Positions 8,601 through 18,600 of a stretch of 44,087 nt of DNA are shown here, one piece after another. The stretch's first letter is position 1; each line of letters opens with the position of its first letter. The translations under genes were made by a program, and so were the position numbers. The DNA lies in contig JAOUOP010000064.1 in assembly GCA_029880325.1 (NCBI GenBank), positions 1 to 44,087 of the forward strand. Direction: 5' to 3'. Source of the DNA: Myxococcales bacterium (GTDB lineage: Bacteria > Myxococcota_A > Polyangia > Polyangiales > JAFGIB01). The notes beneath the pieces are model-generated. The model ran no database searches, was not told where the DNA came from, and saw only the letters and a program-made list of their open reading frames with translations.

Positions 8601-11600
8601 TCTCCACCTGCTGTACCAAGCCCGGAGCCTCGCCTAGCGCCGATGGATCAAACATCCCGCCAAGACCGAGGCGGTTGAGCTCCCGGCGCGCCAGGCAAAC
8701 GTATGGATGGTAGAAGGCGTCGAGAGTAAAGCGCTTGCCAGACCACGTCTTGAAGAGCGGTGCCGTGGCTGCCAACGCCGTGAGAGGTGGCATCACCAGA
8801 GTGCCTATCAGCTCGAGAGCGGTGCCGCCCTCTACTCCGAGCGGTGTCCTTCCTGTATGCAGAGCGGCGAGTTCGTTCCCCTCGGGATCCGCCACAACGA
8901 CCTCGGCGGACACATGCATCGCAAGACCTTCCGACCTCGGCTCCCGCCCCCCAATCGACGCCACCCGCGCCCCAAACGCATCCTCCGGAGTGCGAACCAG
9001 ATCAAGCAACTCGATCAGCCCGTTTCCACGCGGCTGCACGACTCGACTCCTCGCCGCCGTGTGCGGCAAGGCGGCCGCAGCGTTTGTCAGAGTCATCCCG
9101 TCAGGCACAGGCCGATCAGGAGTGACGCGCGGCAGCACCGGCGCAACCTCCAGGGCCAATGCATTCTCTTCTGGCCAGTTGACTCCGGGATGTCTGCCCC
9201 AACGATAGGTGTCCTCGGATTCGACCAAGAATGCGCGCGCAGCGTCCTGGATGAAGAATGGCCCATCGCTACGGAAGTCGTCGATGCCGTTCGGCACTAC
9301 CTCCGCCACCCGACTGCGCAGCATCATGACCGGGATCGCGCTCTCCTGGCCCGTTACAGGATCGACGCCTGGGAGTGCCAATGACAGGTTGCCCCGATTG
9401 TACTGGAAGCGCTGTCCCCACGTGTACATCTGACGCGGAGTTCGCATCACGTAGCTCGTAGCGGGCGGTTCGCGGGTTATGAGCCCATTGCAGCCGTTCA
9501 TGCGGAAGCGGCCGGCAACAGAATGACGTGGAATCGATCCGGTATCGGGATCCGCTTCCTGCAGGTCCCCTGACACCGGTGACAAACCGTTCCCATGTCT
9601 TGTCGGCCCGCCAGGCGGCTTTGGCGCGGCCACCCGCCGGCGAATCACGTCAATGACGAGGTCACCGTCGAGCTCTGCAGCCACAAGCGAGAAGTCGCTC
9701 GGGCCCGACGCTTGCGTCGACGCGGTTGCGGGCTTCGCGGCCAATGCCGCGTACAAGCCGTCCGTTTCGCTGATGTCTTCGCCGAGGAAGGCCTCGACTA
9801 CGCGCTTCGGCGTCCAAACGCCGTCGCGGTACTCGCTGAACGCAAGCCGCACCTGGTGATAGCGCTGCGGCGGGTCGGTCCTCCCGCCGCCGTCTTGTGG
9901 AACGTCTACCGACTCCCTCTCAAGGGCAGCGTCGGTGACCACCAGCCAGAATCCGTACAGACGGCGGTTGAAGACCACCGGCAGCAGATGGGCGCCCTCG
10001 ACGCCCGCCTCCATTGGCTCCCATGGCGACCAATGAGCTCCCCTCCGGCAGCGGTAGTAATACGCCGGTGGGGCAGCAAAGGTCCGTCCGAATACGTGCA
10101 GCGTATCGACGTCCTGCTCCTCGTGAAGGCCGACGATTTCCAGGCGTGCGACCTCGTCGAGTTTCTCGAGGTAGTGTCGCACTGCGGTTTCAGCGGTCTC
10201 GGCTGTGACCTCGTTTTGTAGGAGCTCGTTCTCGAACTCGACGAAGAACGGCGTTTTGTTGTCGCGAAGCTCGGGCTCGAGGTAGTTCTCTGGGTAGAGG
10301 AAGACTTTGCGGTTGGCCTCCCAGACCCGGTAGTTCTTGCGCCAGGTCCATTCGTTCGCCTCGTCCTCGGACAGCTCCACCAGCGGTACAGGCGGTGTGC
10401 TCCCGTCGACTTCTAATCCGAGAAGTATCCGCTGCACGAAGAGCTGGGCAGAGCTGTTCGCCTGCTTGATTCGCGAGGTGAGCTGGCACGCGCTCATCTC
10501 GACGTCGAGCAAGAGGTGATTGAATAGCGCCTCGACATCGACGAAGTCGGCGTTGCCGATGAGCCACGCGACCAGCGCGTCGCGCTGCCTTTCGCGAAGT
10601 GGGTCGCGCAGTCGCGGCGCGATCTCGTACCACTCGGCCTCACTGTGCCGCGCGCGAACCGCTTGCTTGATCTCAATGGCTTGGCGCTCGTGTTCCTCGA
10701 CGGCGGTCTGCAATGCGCCGGGCGTGCCGTCCGCGGGCAGCTCGATCTGACGCCAGTCCCACACGGTCTCTGCCGACAACCCGATGCGCCGGACGACATC
10801 CATGACCTCGGCAACGCGAATCAGGGGCGCGATGCCTTGCCAGTCAGCGGGGTAGACGAAGCCAAGCGCGCCGGCCCCAGGTGCTGAGCCCAACAGGGTC
10901 TCCAGATCGCCACGCTCCCAACGGCTTCGGCGCGCGAGCTCGTCCAGCAAGCGCTGGTGCGCGGCCGCAGTCACCGCTGCCGTTCCTCCCTGTACCTCTG
11001 CGGCCTCCTCGAACAGGTCAAAGAGCTGTCGCGGGGAAAACCCGTCTCGCAGCGTCACGGCGCGCTGCAGGCGGGCCCAGTCCGCGTACACTGCTGCATG
11101 TGACCCTGTTGCGACGGGCAGCGTATTCAGGTTCAGCGTGGGCTGCTGTGGCTGCCCCGGCCCCTGCTCGAGCACCCAGTCGAGCTCGTTCTTGTCGACT
11201 CGTAGTCGTCCGAGAATGAGAGCGGCCTTGTGAAGGAGCTTGTTGGCTGCGAACTGAGCCGCAAGGTCTGCGGGCCCGGGCAGTATCGGCTCGTCCGAGT
11301 CTGCTTCGGTCTCGTCGTACTCCAGGACGGCGGCGTCAATAAACACCTCGAGTAATGGTACGCCGCTGCCTGCCGGGTCCGACAGATGGTCGCTCAAGAG
11401 CGGCGCGCACACCGATTGCCCGATGCCCACGGACGAGGACACTCGCTCGATGACGGCGGCAGCCTTGGCCTCTTGGCGCAGATGACCAACAACCGCGATC
11501 AGGGCGTACTCGAGGCGCTGTCGTCGGATGCGCAACAGCGCCGGGCTGACGGCCGCGAGTTTGGCTTTGGCATCCGTTGCGTCGAGGACGTCAGACAAGT

Positions 11601-14600
11601 TGTCGTCGATGAACTGGGCGGCCCCCGCCGCAGGAGTCGGATTGGGCGTCGAGGGCGTCGGCTGCAAATCGACATCAATGATGTCGAGCGCTTGATTCAC
11701 CGCCACCGCATCGAGCGCGATGCCGAGCGCATCGGCGAGCGCCTGGCGGATCTCCTCGTCGGACCCGACGAAGACGGGGCCTCCCGGCGGCACGGGTGTT
11801 GGCGCCTCATCCGGCAGGGGTAGGCTTGCCTCGGCCGCACGCAACGCGGCCCCAAGCTCGAAGAGCAGGACACCCACGTCGGTGTCGTCCGGCTCCAGGG
11901 TTGCCGGTTTCGTATCGACGTGACGTAGCAGGTAGTTGAGTTCGTCGATCGAGAAACCGGATTGACGGATGAAACGGACCTCGTCGATGAACGCCAGCGC
12001 GCCCTCTGGTTTGGTGGCATCGAAGGGATCGATGCCCGTCAGGGCGAGCGCGGCAACCAGCTCGCGCGTGGTCAGGTTCAGCGCGCGGGCCATGGAAATG
12101 TGGCGCGAGAGCGCCGACAGGTTTGCGAGATTCAGGTCCGCTGGCTGTGCGCCGAGGAGCGGCAGGAGGTCCGTCAGCTCTTCGGCTGTCGCCCCCAGCG
12201 CGGCGGCGATGGGTGTGAGTTGGCCCTCGAGCCCCTGCCCAAGCGTCTTGAGCTCGTCCCCGTTGCTGTCGATTTCGAAGGTGCTGGCGGGGTTCACCTC
12301 GAGCGACGGATCCAAAAAGCGCCGGTCGTAGGGCGAGGCGTCTTCGTTGCGCTCAGGGCGGGGCGCGAGCGCATTGTCGAACGTCAGTTCGAAGCCGCCG
12401 CTCGTGAGGCGCTCGGTGAGGCGAATCCGCCACCGGCGCGTGTCGATAAGCCCCCACCAGCTGAGAAGCTCGGAGACCGGGAGCCTCAGGTCCGTTGCGA
12501 GACGCACGACGGCGATCTTCTTCAGGCAGGCTTCGTCCAGCGTTCCGCCGCCAAGGACCGTGATGGCCCGATCGAGATCCATCGCCGACCACCCCAGGCG
12601 CCGCTGCAAGCGGATGAAGCGGTGCATGACCGCGAGGTGTCCAGGCGTCAGTCCCGTCAGGGTGGCCTTCTCGGTATCGCAGGTCGACGTGTTGAACGCG
12701 ACCTCGAGCAAGCCTTGCTTTTGAACGAAATCGGTCCGGAGTAAGTCGGTCAGCTCCGAAAACGGCATGCCGTCTACGGCATGCGACGACGCCGCCTGGC
12801 CGAGCATTCTGGAGACGTTGCTCAAGAGGGTGACCTCGTTGTCGGCGGGCTGCAGTCCCCAAAGTTCGTTGGGGGCCGGCTCTGTCTGGTCGGCGATCAC
12901 GTCCCACTCGGGTGGCGACATGCCGAGGGTCTCTATGGCGACGCCCTTGTCAGCCCGGGCGGCCTCGGCGCCCTGAAGCGCCTCCATGACTTGATAGCGC
13001 GGCATGCCAAGATGCCCCAGGTACACGCGCGCCTCCTCGAGCCACAGATCGAAGGGCAAGTTGAACGGATAGACCGCGTCCTTTCCGGCTGCGGGCACAC
13101 CGGCCAGAAGCTGGTACGCCTCGCGCCGCAGGTGCTCGGGGTGGGCGCGCAGGTCCGCCGCGGTTCCGGTGGTTTGGTAGTCCACGGTGGCCGGGGGCGG
13201 GGAAACCTGAAGCTCCAGCACTTCGTTGACCAGATCGATGTACGGCAGCGGCGTGTTGGTGTTGGTGCACGACAGCTCGATGCCGCCGATGTCGCTGCGC
13301 CGGTTGTCGAAGAGAATGTCGAGTGCGGTCTTCCCCGCCTGCGTGGACAGGCGACCGTCAAGCCACTTCAGCGTGTCGACCAGGTACGCAGCGGGGCTGA
13401 AGACCGATTGGCAGTGCTCGCAGGAGCAGAAGTCGGGGCTGCCGAAGAAGTCGGCGAAGGTCGGCAGCTTCGCGTTGGGAAGCGCGTACATGGGGGTCGC
13501 GTTGAACGTGGGCGCGTAGTTGACGGCGACGAAGGACGCGAGCGCATCCGCGTTGTTTGCCCGTCGAAACACGCGCTCGGCCGCCGCGCGGCTCCCGAGC
13601 TTCTTCTCGTAGCGCTCAACGAACGCGGCGCGGCCCAGGATTCGCACCTTGTGAGCCGAGTCGAGTCCGTCGGCCAGCAGCGTCTCTGCGGTCGCGATGC
13701 GCTCGCCTGGTGGAGCGATGCGATAGGCCCGCTCGACCTTCTTCATGACCTTGGTCACTGCCTCCGCTTCCCCAGGCGCGTTGGCGGCGAACGCCAGGGC
13801 GCTGGGGTTGGCGGCGAGGTAGGTGTGAACGGGCGTGGTACGGAGGCTGTAGGTCGGGTTGCTGGTGAGGAATGCGCCGATACGATTCCCGTCGGGGAAG
13901 TTGGCGAGGCGCTTCGCCACCATCTCGGTGGGCAGCGCATCTTCGATGACGCGGAAGATGATCTCGGCGTACTCCTCTTCGGTGGTCCCTGCGGCCTTCA
14001 GATCGGCGGGAAGACCAGCACCGGAGGTCCCGCCGGGGCCATTGATGAGGTCGAGCCAGCCCTCCTTGTCGAGCGTGGCCAGGTCCTCGACCTTGCCGAC
14101 GCCAGCACTCTTCACGGCAGCGCTCAGCGGCGCGTGGTTCTGCGTCGCGACCGCGAGCTGGAGCTCGAACTGGACGCTTCTGATCTCGGCGTTGGTCAGG
14201 TCGCCGCTGGTGCGCACCGCCTTCCAGAACTCCTCCGGTGTGCCCACGTGCTTGATGTAGCGGTCGGCGAGCTTTGCGCGCCTTGGCTTCGAGATGCCCG
14301 CGGCCTCAAGCACCGTGCCGACCGACGTGATGTCTGGGGCTGCCGGATTGGCGAGGGCTGCGCTGATGGAAAGCTCGTCGAGCTTGTCGAGTGCCTTTGC
14401 CGCTTCCTTCTCGAGCCGTGCCGGGATGTCGTCGGCAGCCAAGGCGGCCTTCGCCGCCGCCCGGCGCTTCTCGGGGTCCTGAACGAGAAGCGCGGCCGTG
14501 TTGCCAATGCTCACGTGGTGCTTACCGATGCCGTGGATGATCGCCGCGTCAAGCTGGGTGTCCTTGGCGACCGCGTAGGCTTGCCGAAGCAGCACCAGCT

Positions 14601-15294
14601 CGCGCGGCGTGATGCCGCTTCTGAGCGATAGCCGCGCCAGCGTTTCTTGGTCAAAGCCGACGATGTCGGCTGTATTGACGCCCTCGGAAGCAAGCGCGCC
14701 CTCGACGGTCTTTTCGAGCCGCTCAAAGGTGGATAGGCCACGGAACGGTTCATCACCGACAACGAAGGTGACGCGTTCATCAGGTCCAGCATTGCCGATG
14801 AGTCGCGGCCGCGTCTTCTCGATGCCACGGCGCGCGTCGGACACAAGCTCGATGCGAAGATCGATCGGATCTTTTGGCCGCGGGTACTCGAAGGTGAAGG
14901 CACCCTTCGCGTCCGTCTTGGCCGCGCTCTGGCGGCCCAGCGGTGCATTCTTGGTGATGCCCTGGCGGAAAAACTTGACCTGTGCGTCCTTCACCGGCGC
15001 GCCGTCGGCGCGGAGCACGCGGCCGGAGACGCGGTAGGTCTTCGGTTCATCGCCGGGCGCGTCAAGAACTAGCTCGTTGAGCTTGTTCGCAGTCGCTTCA
15101 TTGACTTCACCCGAGGACCGCAGCCCGTGCGTCTTCTGGAACTCGCGCACCGTGTCTCGTGTGCTCGCGCCGAAGCGTCGGGCGTCGCGTTCCGCACGCT
15201 TGATGTCCAGGCCCACCTTGAGGAGCGCGGCGTGGAGATCCGCGACGGCGTCGCCCCTCATTCGCATCCGCAGGGGAAAGCTCACTTCGCTCAT
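5617..15294 (-). CDS. Tc toxin A subunit (TcA-like) with N-terminal peptidoglycan-binding domain
   Basis: A protein of 3225 residues; start ATG 15294 has AGGTGG 7 bases upstream. In order: peptidoglycan-binding domain (about 8-75; RDTVREFQKTHGL), carboxypeptidase-regulatory-like beta domain (about 85-175), VRP1-type helical region with the FGSPDFCSCEHCQSVFSPAA motif (about 620), ABC-toxin/neuraminidase-like region (about 1650-1950), the conserved YNWELFFHIPF then WFHYIFDPTE motif (about 2265-2305), long amphipathic helices fit for the TcA shaft and pore (about 2555-2850), and a C-terminal TcB-binding region (about 2890-3225). TcA proteins form a pentameric bell that binds cells and injects the effector held by TcB-TcC. 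Length exceeds the roughly 2500 aa of Photorhabdus TcdA1, mostly because of the added N-terminal domains. No signal peptide is seen, so release is unexplained. Confidence 0.9.
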   Translation of the reverse strand: MSEVSFPLRMRMRGDAVADLHAALLKVGLDIKRAERDARRFGASTRDTVREFQKTHGLRSSGEVNEATANKLNELVLDAPGDEPKTYRVSGRVLRADGAPVKDAQVKFFRQGITKNAPLGRQSAAKTDAKGAFTFEYPRPKDPIDLRIELVSDARRGIEKTRPRLIGNAGPDERVTFVVGDEPFRGLSTFERLEKTVEGALASEGVNTADIVGFDQETLARLSLRSGITPRELVLLRQAYAVAKDTQLDAAIIHGIGKHHVSIGNTAALLVQDPEKRRAAAKAALAADDIPARLEKEAAKALDKLDELSISAALANPAAPDITSVGTVLEAAGISKPRRAKLADRYIKHVGTPEEFWKAVRTSGDLTNAEIRSVQFELQLAVATQNHAPLSAAVKSAGVGKVEDLATLDKEGWLDLINGPGGTSGAGLPADLKAAGTTEEEYAEIIFRVIEDALPTEMVAKRLANFPDGNRIGAFLTSNPTYSLRTTPVHTYLAANPSALAFAANAPGEAEAVTKVMKKVERAYRIAPPGERIATAETLLADGLDSAHKVRILGRAAFVERYEKKLGSRAAAERVFRRANNADALASFVAVNYAPTFNATPMYALPNAKLPTFADFFGSPDFCSCEHCQSVFSPAAYLVDTLKWLDGRLSTQAGKTALDILFDNRRSDIGGIELSCTNTNTPLPYIDLVNEVLELQVSPPPATVDYQTTGTAADLRAHPEHLRREAYQLLAGVPAAGKDAVYPFNLPFDLWLEEARVYLGHLGMPRYQVMEALQGAEAARADKGVAIETLGMSPPEWDVIADQTEPAPNELWGLQPADNEVTLLSNVSRMLGQAASSHAVDGMPFSELTDLLRTDFVQKQGLLEVAFNTSTCDTEKATLTGLTPGHLAVMHRFIRLQRRLGWSAMDLDRAITVLGGGTLDEACLKKIAVVRLATDLRLPVSELLSWWGLIDTRRWRIRLTERLTSGGFELTFDNALAPRPERNEDASPYDRRFLDPSLEVNPASTFEIDSNGDELKTLGQGLEGQLTPIAAALGATAEELTDLLPLLGAQPADLNLANLSALSRHISMARALNLTTRELVAALALTGIDPFDATKPEGALAFIDEVRFIRQSGFSIDELNYLLRHVDTKPATLEPDDTDVGVLLFELGAALRAAEASLPLPDEAPTPVPPGGPVFVGSDEEIRQALADALGIALDAVAVNQALDIIDVDLQPTPSTPNPTPAAGAAQFIDDNLSDVLDATDAKAKLAAVSPALLRIRRQRLEYALIAVVGHLRQEAKAAAVIERVSSSVGIGQSVCAPLLSDHLSDPAGSGVPLLEVFIDAAVLEYDETEADSDEPILPGPADLAAQFAANKLLHKAALILGRLRVDKNELDWVLEQGPGQPQQPTLNLNTLPVATGSHAAVYADWARLQRAVTLRDGFSPRQLFDLFEEAAEVQGGTAAVTAAAHQRLLDELARRSRWERGDLETLLGSAPGAGALGFVYPADWQGIAPLIRVAEVMDVVRRIGLSAETVWDWRQIELPADGTPGALQTAVEEHERQAIEIKQAVRARHSEAEWYEIAPRLRDPLRERQRDALVAWLIGNADFVDVEALFNHLLLDVEMSACQLTSRIKQANSSAQLFVQRILLGLEVDGSTPPVPLVELSEDEANEWTWRKNYRVWEANRKVFLYPENYLEPELRDNKTPFFVEFENELLQNEVTAETAETAVRHYLEKLDEVARLEIVGLHEEQDVDTLHVFGRTFAAPPAYYYRCRRGAHWSPWEPMEAGVEGAHLLPVVFNRRLYGFWLVVTDAALERESVDVPQDGGGRTDPPQRYHQVRLAFSEYRDGVWTPKRVVEAFLGEDISETDGLYAALAAKPATASTQASGPSDFSLVAAELDGDLVIDVIRRRVAAPKPPGGPTRHGNGLSPVSGDLQEADPDTGSIPRHSVAGRFRMNGCNGLITREPPATSYVMRTPRQMYTWGQRFQYNRGNLSLALPGVDPVTGQESAIPVMMLRSRVAEVVPNGIDDFRSDGPFFIQDAARAFLVESEDTYRWGRHPGVNWPEENALALEVAPVLPRVTPDRPVPDGMTLTNAAAALPHTAARSRVVQPRGNGLIELLDLVRTPEDAFGARVASIGGREPRSEGLAMHVSAEVVVADPEGNELAALHTGRTPLGVEGGTALELIGTLVMPPLTALAATAPLFKTWSGKRFTLDAFYHPYVCLARRELNRLGLGGMFDPSALGEAPGLVQQVESDNQVLQREYPPVANIAEPFPVDEFDFSSTGAYAIYNWELFFHIPFRVACHLSQNQRFAEAQKWFHYIFDPTETVGLAPERFWRVKPLAALFNGANDDTGPIAELLLLLQYDGSDPEKLDRRDELLEAVAVMRSRPFDPHVQARLRHAVYARAVVLKYIDNLIDWGDQLFRRDTMESINEATQLYILAGQLLGRRPRKVEREEREPRFVDQNGNTVSLTFDTLRAAGIDGFGNTLLEEIEGMLPETTETEGDVYEDDIELLGTLFFCVPPNEVLLTDYWGKVADRLFKIRHCMNIEGVVRQLPLFEPPIDPALLVRAKAAGVDLASALSDLSAPLPCYRYQVLAQKATELCADVRGLGQALLSALEKKDAEELALLRAGQQVKLEDALLDVRRKQVDEAREALGALRRSKESAEIRRDYYRSRPFTNAEEKSQLTSLDRAGDLALGAQSIRFLTSALAILPSYDLGSAGFGGSPLVTTSGGGSNLAAAASATASAAEILAAYFDRAASMSGISAGFQRRDDDWQHQGDLAEKDIEALERQIVGAEIRVAIAQKELSNMELQLEQSKEAETFLRDKYTNVQLYQWMVGQLSSLHFQAYQLAYDLSKRAERAWQLELAADKTFIQFGYWDSLKKGLLAGDRLHHDLKRMDVAYLDANKREREIVQHVSIRDLNPEALLHLKRDGVCHVEIPEDQFDLVTPGHYMRRIKTVALSLPSVTGPYSSVPCTLTLESGRMRTSADPSNPTFRDDFVDIQSIVTSQAQEDSGLFETNLRDERYLPFEGAGAIDSKWRLELPKKFRQFDYETISDAILHIRYTARDGGVPLREAAEQRVEASIANTPRMHLLSARTDFPDAWAKFLAPPDNQTDQTLTLGVEKRLFPFAWQGSQIKIAGLEVFLVVDNVAGYAGGSDVKLDIDAPDNTSKTTTLTNDPDEFGGLPHDGAALAPAKKLGDWTVTFKEAANTGAAASVVTVTNGHRRLNPNDVRDLIIVFRYTVS

Positions 15295-15640
15295 CTGTCG
15301 TCCACCTTTCTCTCCGCCCTATTGGGTCGTGGCCGTCTTGACATCCCACCAGGGCACCTCTCGACTTCTGAAAATGCACGTGCTTCACGTGCCGACGCAT
15401 CTGTGGGCGCCCCTGTGCAGCACCTGCGGTGTTCGAGCTGACCATCGCTGAGCTCGGAGGCCGCCAGGCAGCGCTCGAAAGGCGGGCCTTCGGACGTGCC
15501 AACCTGATGCCCAGCCTTGTGGCCCATGTTGCAGGGTGCTGCTCGCCCTGGCTGCACGTCTTCAGGGGCAGACGACCCGCGGAGTCCCGGTGACCTGGTC
15601 CCGCGTGCGCCGTCCCTCATTCGCGCTAGTCGCAGGACCG
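15295..15640. other. 346-base intergenic spacer between tcA and tcBC
   Basis: No convincing gene. It contains the tcA ribosome site (AGGTGG, complement of 15302-15307) and a perfect 7-bp inverted repeat GCACGTG-CTT-CACGTGC at 15376-15392 that could be an operator or a short stem. Several short open frames cross it but lack start context and family resemblance. The two toxin genes may be co-transcribed across this gap or tcA may have its own promoter; no clear promoter was recognised. Confidence 0.5.
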
Positions 15641-18600
15641 TCATCGGCTCTCTATAGTCGGATGCTCGACCAAGTACTTAACACGATTATAGATATCGTC
15701 GTATTCGGACTGATTTAGAATCTCGTCTGTATGGTCTTCGCCAATCTTCCACCCCAGCCCGGGAAGCACGTAGCTATATCGATGTCGCCTCACAACGTCT
15801 GGGTACTTCGAGGCTATGAACTCCGCGATCATTCTCTGCCTTGCCCTCCATTCGTTGAAATGCGCGTTGTCGCTTTCAAGCTGGACCACCATTGTCAGCA
15901 CTCCTGCCAGGCTGGCGCTCTTGGTCAACTTGAGAAAGGCCGCACCATACGCCGCATCCACAGCCAGCCCCTTTAGCGCCGCTTTGGCCGCTTCCGCTCT
16001 CCGCTCGCTAAGAAGAACAACTGTCCCCGTCATCGCTATCGATATGAAAGTGACGCCGCGAATGGAAACAAATCCCCTTTGATTGTTGAAGCGACCCCCG
16101 AGGGACCTTGCCAGATCGCGAGCGTGTTTGCGGCTCTCGCGCTCCGCGTTCGCGAGCGGAGTTCGGGAACTGGCAACAGTGCCTGGGGAGCCGCGTCGAG
16201 CCCATCGGAAGATCTCATCCATCTTGTCAGCAAACCGTCGCGCTCCTCGCTTGCTGCTGCGCCGACGTTGCGGTTGTTGGCCAGGAGCGCCACCTCCCTT
16301 GTCGGGGCCCGGTGGACGAGCGCTCTCCTTGTTCGGCGGAGCTCCAGAACCCTCTTGTCGTGGTCGGTCATCTGCCGGGCGAGGGTTGTTCTTCTGATAG
16401 AGTTCTTCGAAAGGCGGGCTTTCGATATCGTGTACGCCCGTTGCTGAGATTCCTGCCTCGACTGTCCTCACGAGCGCCCGCGCGAGTCGACTATTGCGAA
16501 TGCGCTGCAAGATTGTTGGCCTACGCCCGCCCATCCCGCTGGGATCCGACATCGAAAGGGGTTGATTCGCGACCATCGCGAATACGTTGGTCCCATCTAC
16601 GAACCCGGCCGGATCCGCACTCGTCCACCTTCCCAACCACGCCGCGTAGTACCGCGCTCCGTGGTAGTTGAGCCCGGTCTCGTCATCGCGCTCCTTTCCG
16701 GTGTACCGATAGCCCTTGGCGCTGACCTCGGTTGCCGAATGCGCCGCATGTAGCGAGGTCCCGCCGAAGGGGAAGTACTCCTCGTAGCTGATGACCTGGG
16801 CTGTCTCGTCGAGCTCCATCGACGAGGAGTCAAGGTGATTCGACACCTGATAGCGCTGGCGCGACGTCACTTGGAACGCTGCCGCAGGAGCGCTCGTGTC
16901 GACAGTCTTCGTCTCGACGAGGGCCACGCGGTGCTCATCGTCCATCACGTGCAGCGTCTCGCGCTCGAGCTTCACCGTCGTGCCGTCAGCCTCGTATTCG
17001 CGAAAGCGCTCGGAGCCGACGTAGATGCGCTCTTGCTTCTTGCGCGGCGCTTGACCAGCCTGCGCTTCGTGCTCGGTGACCTTGCGCACGCGTTCGCCGG
17101 CCGCGTCGTAGGTGTAGTAGGTGGTCTCGGGCGTGCCGCTGTTCACCACCTGCTGGGCAGTCGCCTGCAGCCGGTTGGCGTAGTCCCACGCCATGAGCGG
17201 CAGGTGCGAAATGGTCACCATGTTGCCGCCCGCATCGTGCATGTACTTGGCCGAGAACAGCCCCGGCGCGTCCCCTGGCACGCTGGTACCCAGAAGGCGA
17301 TTGCTGGTCGCAGCGTAGTCGTAGCGACGGGTCCAGCCGCCAGGACCTTGCAGCGGCCGGTGTTTCATCTCAAGGATGTTGCCGACTTCGTCGAAGCTGT
17401 ACTCCTCGCCGTACCGCTGAAGGGCCTGCATGTCATTGGGGTGGTCGACGCGCAGGCGCATGGGATCGGCGTGAGTCGGCTGCTGGCCGGGATGCTCGCG
17501 GCCTTCGGCTTTTCTGAGCTGGTAGATGCTGTCGTACTCGTAGAGCCCGTCTCCGCGCACCAGCCCCGGATTGCCGAGATTCTGGACGGTCGCAAAAGAC
17601 ACGCCGTCGGTGATCTGAACGATGTTTCCGGCGGCGTCATAGGTGTACGCGAGGTCCTGGAGGACCTGATTGTCGCTGCTTCGCTCGAGATTCTGATGCG
17701 CCAAGCGAAAGGTCTGATCGTCGTAGCTGTACTCACAGACCGTGCCGTTTCCGTGCTCGACTTTGAGGCGCTGGCCACGAGCGTTGTAGTCGATATCGGC
17801 GACGAAGGTCGTCTCCGCCTGGGCGCCGCGGATGCGAACGCTCAGGGTTTCGAGTAGGCCCGCCTCGTTGTAAGTCGGCAGGGTGATGCTGCCGTCGGGC
17901 GTCGTCTGCGAGGTGACGCGGTCGAGGGCATCGAAGGCTGCCGCACTCGCGAACGTTTCGGCTTCCAGCTTCGCAGCGGCGGCAGCTTCCACCGCCGCCG
18001 GGTCGGTGAGCGCATCGAGCGGTGCCCAGTCGGGCGTCTCCTTGTACTCGGTCGCCAGCTTGCGCTCGCTGCGGATGAGGTTGCCCTTGAAATCGAACTC
18101 GACGCTCTTGACGACACCAGCGCCGTCATAGACCAGATGCGCCTCGCCACGCTGGTTCAGGTCCCGGGCTTGCGCATGTTCCTCGCCGTAGACGGTTCGC
18201 TGCACGAGCTCTTCGCCACCACCCGGGCCCGGCGCGCGCACGAACATGTGGGTCGGCCGTTGCAGCTCATCGTAGTTGTGGCGAACAACGTGCCCCCGCG
18301 CGGTGAACGAGCGCGCCGGCTTGTTCGCCACATCCGGGAACATGCGCAGCTCGCCCGCGTCGGGACTTGTGCTGAAGACAGCACGACCGAGAACATCGAA
18401 CGTCTGCTGCAACGTCACGATGCCGCGGGCGTCGGTGACCGACAGGGTGTTGCCTTCGATGTCGAGCGCGACGCGCGTCTCGAGCTTGCGCGAGCCATCG
18501 TCATCGATTGTCAGAAACGGCCGCCCGAGCGCGTCGAAGTGTGCGGCCGTGGGCGTGGCCTGGTGCTTCAGTGATTGGGTCGCCGCTCGCTGCTCTGCCG

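Noticed and set aside
12781..14631. 616-codon open frame on the + strand inside the TcA gene
   Set aside because: Antisense to an unambiguous TcA sequence; Val/Gly/Arg-rich composition typical of GC-rich shadow frames, no motif, no ribosome site.
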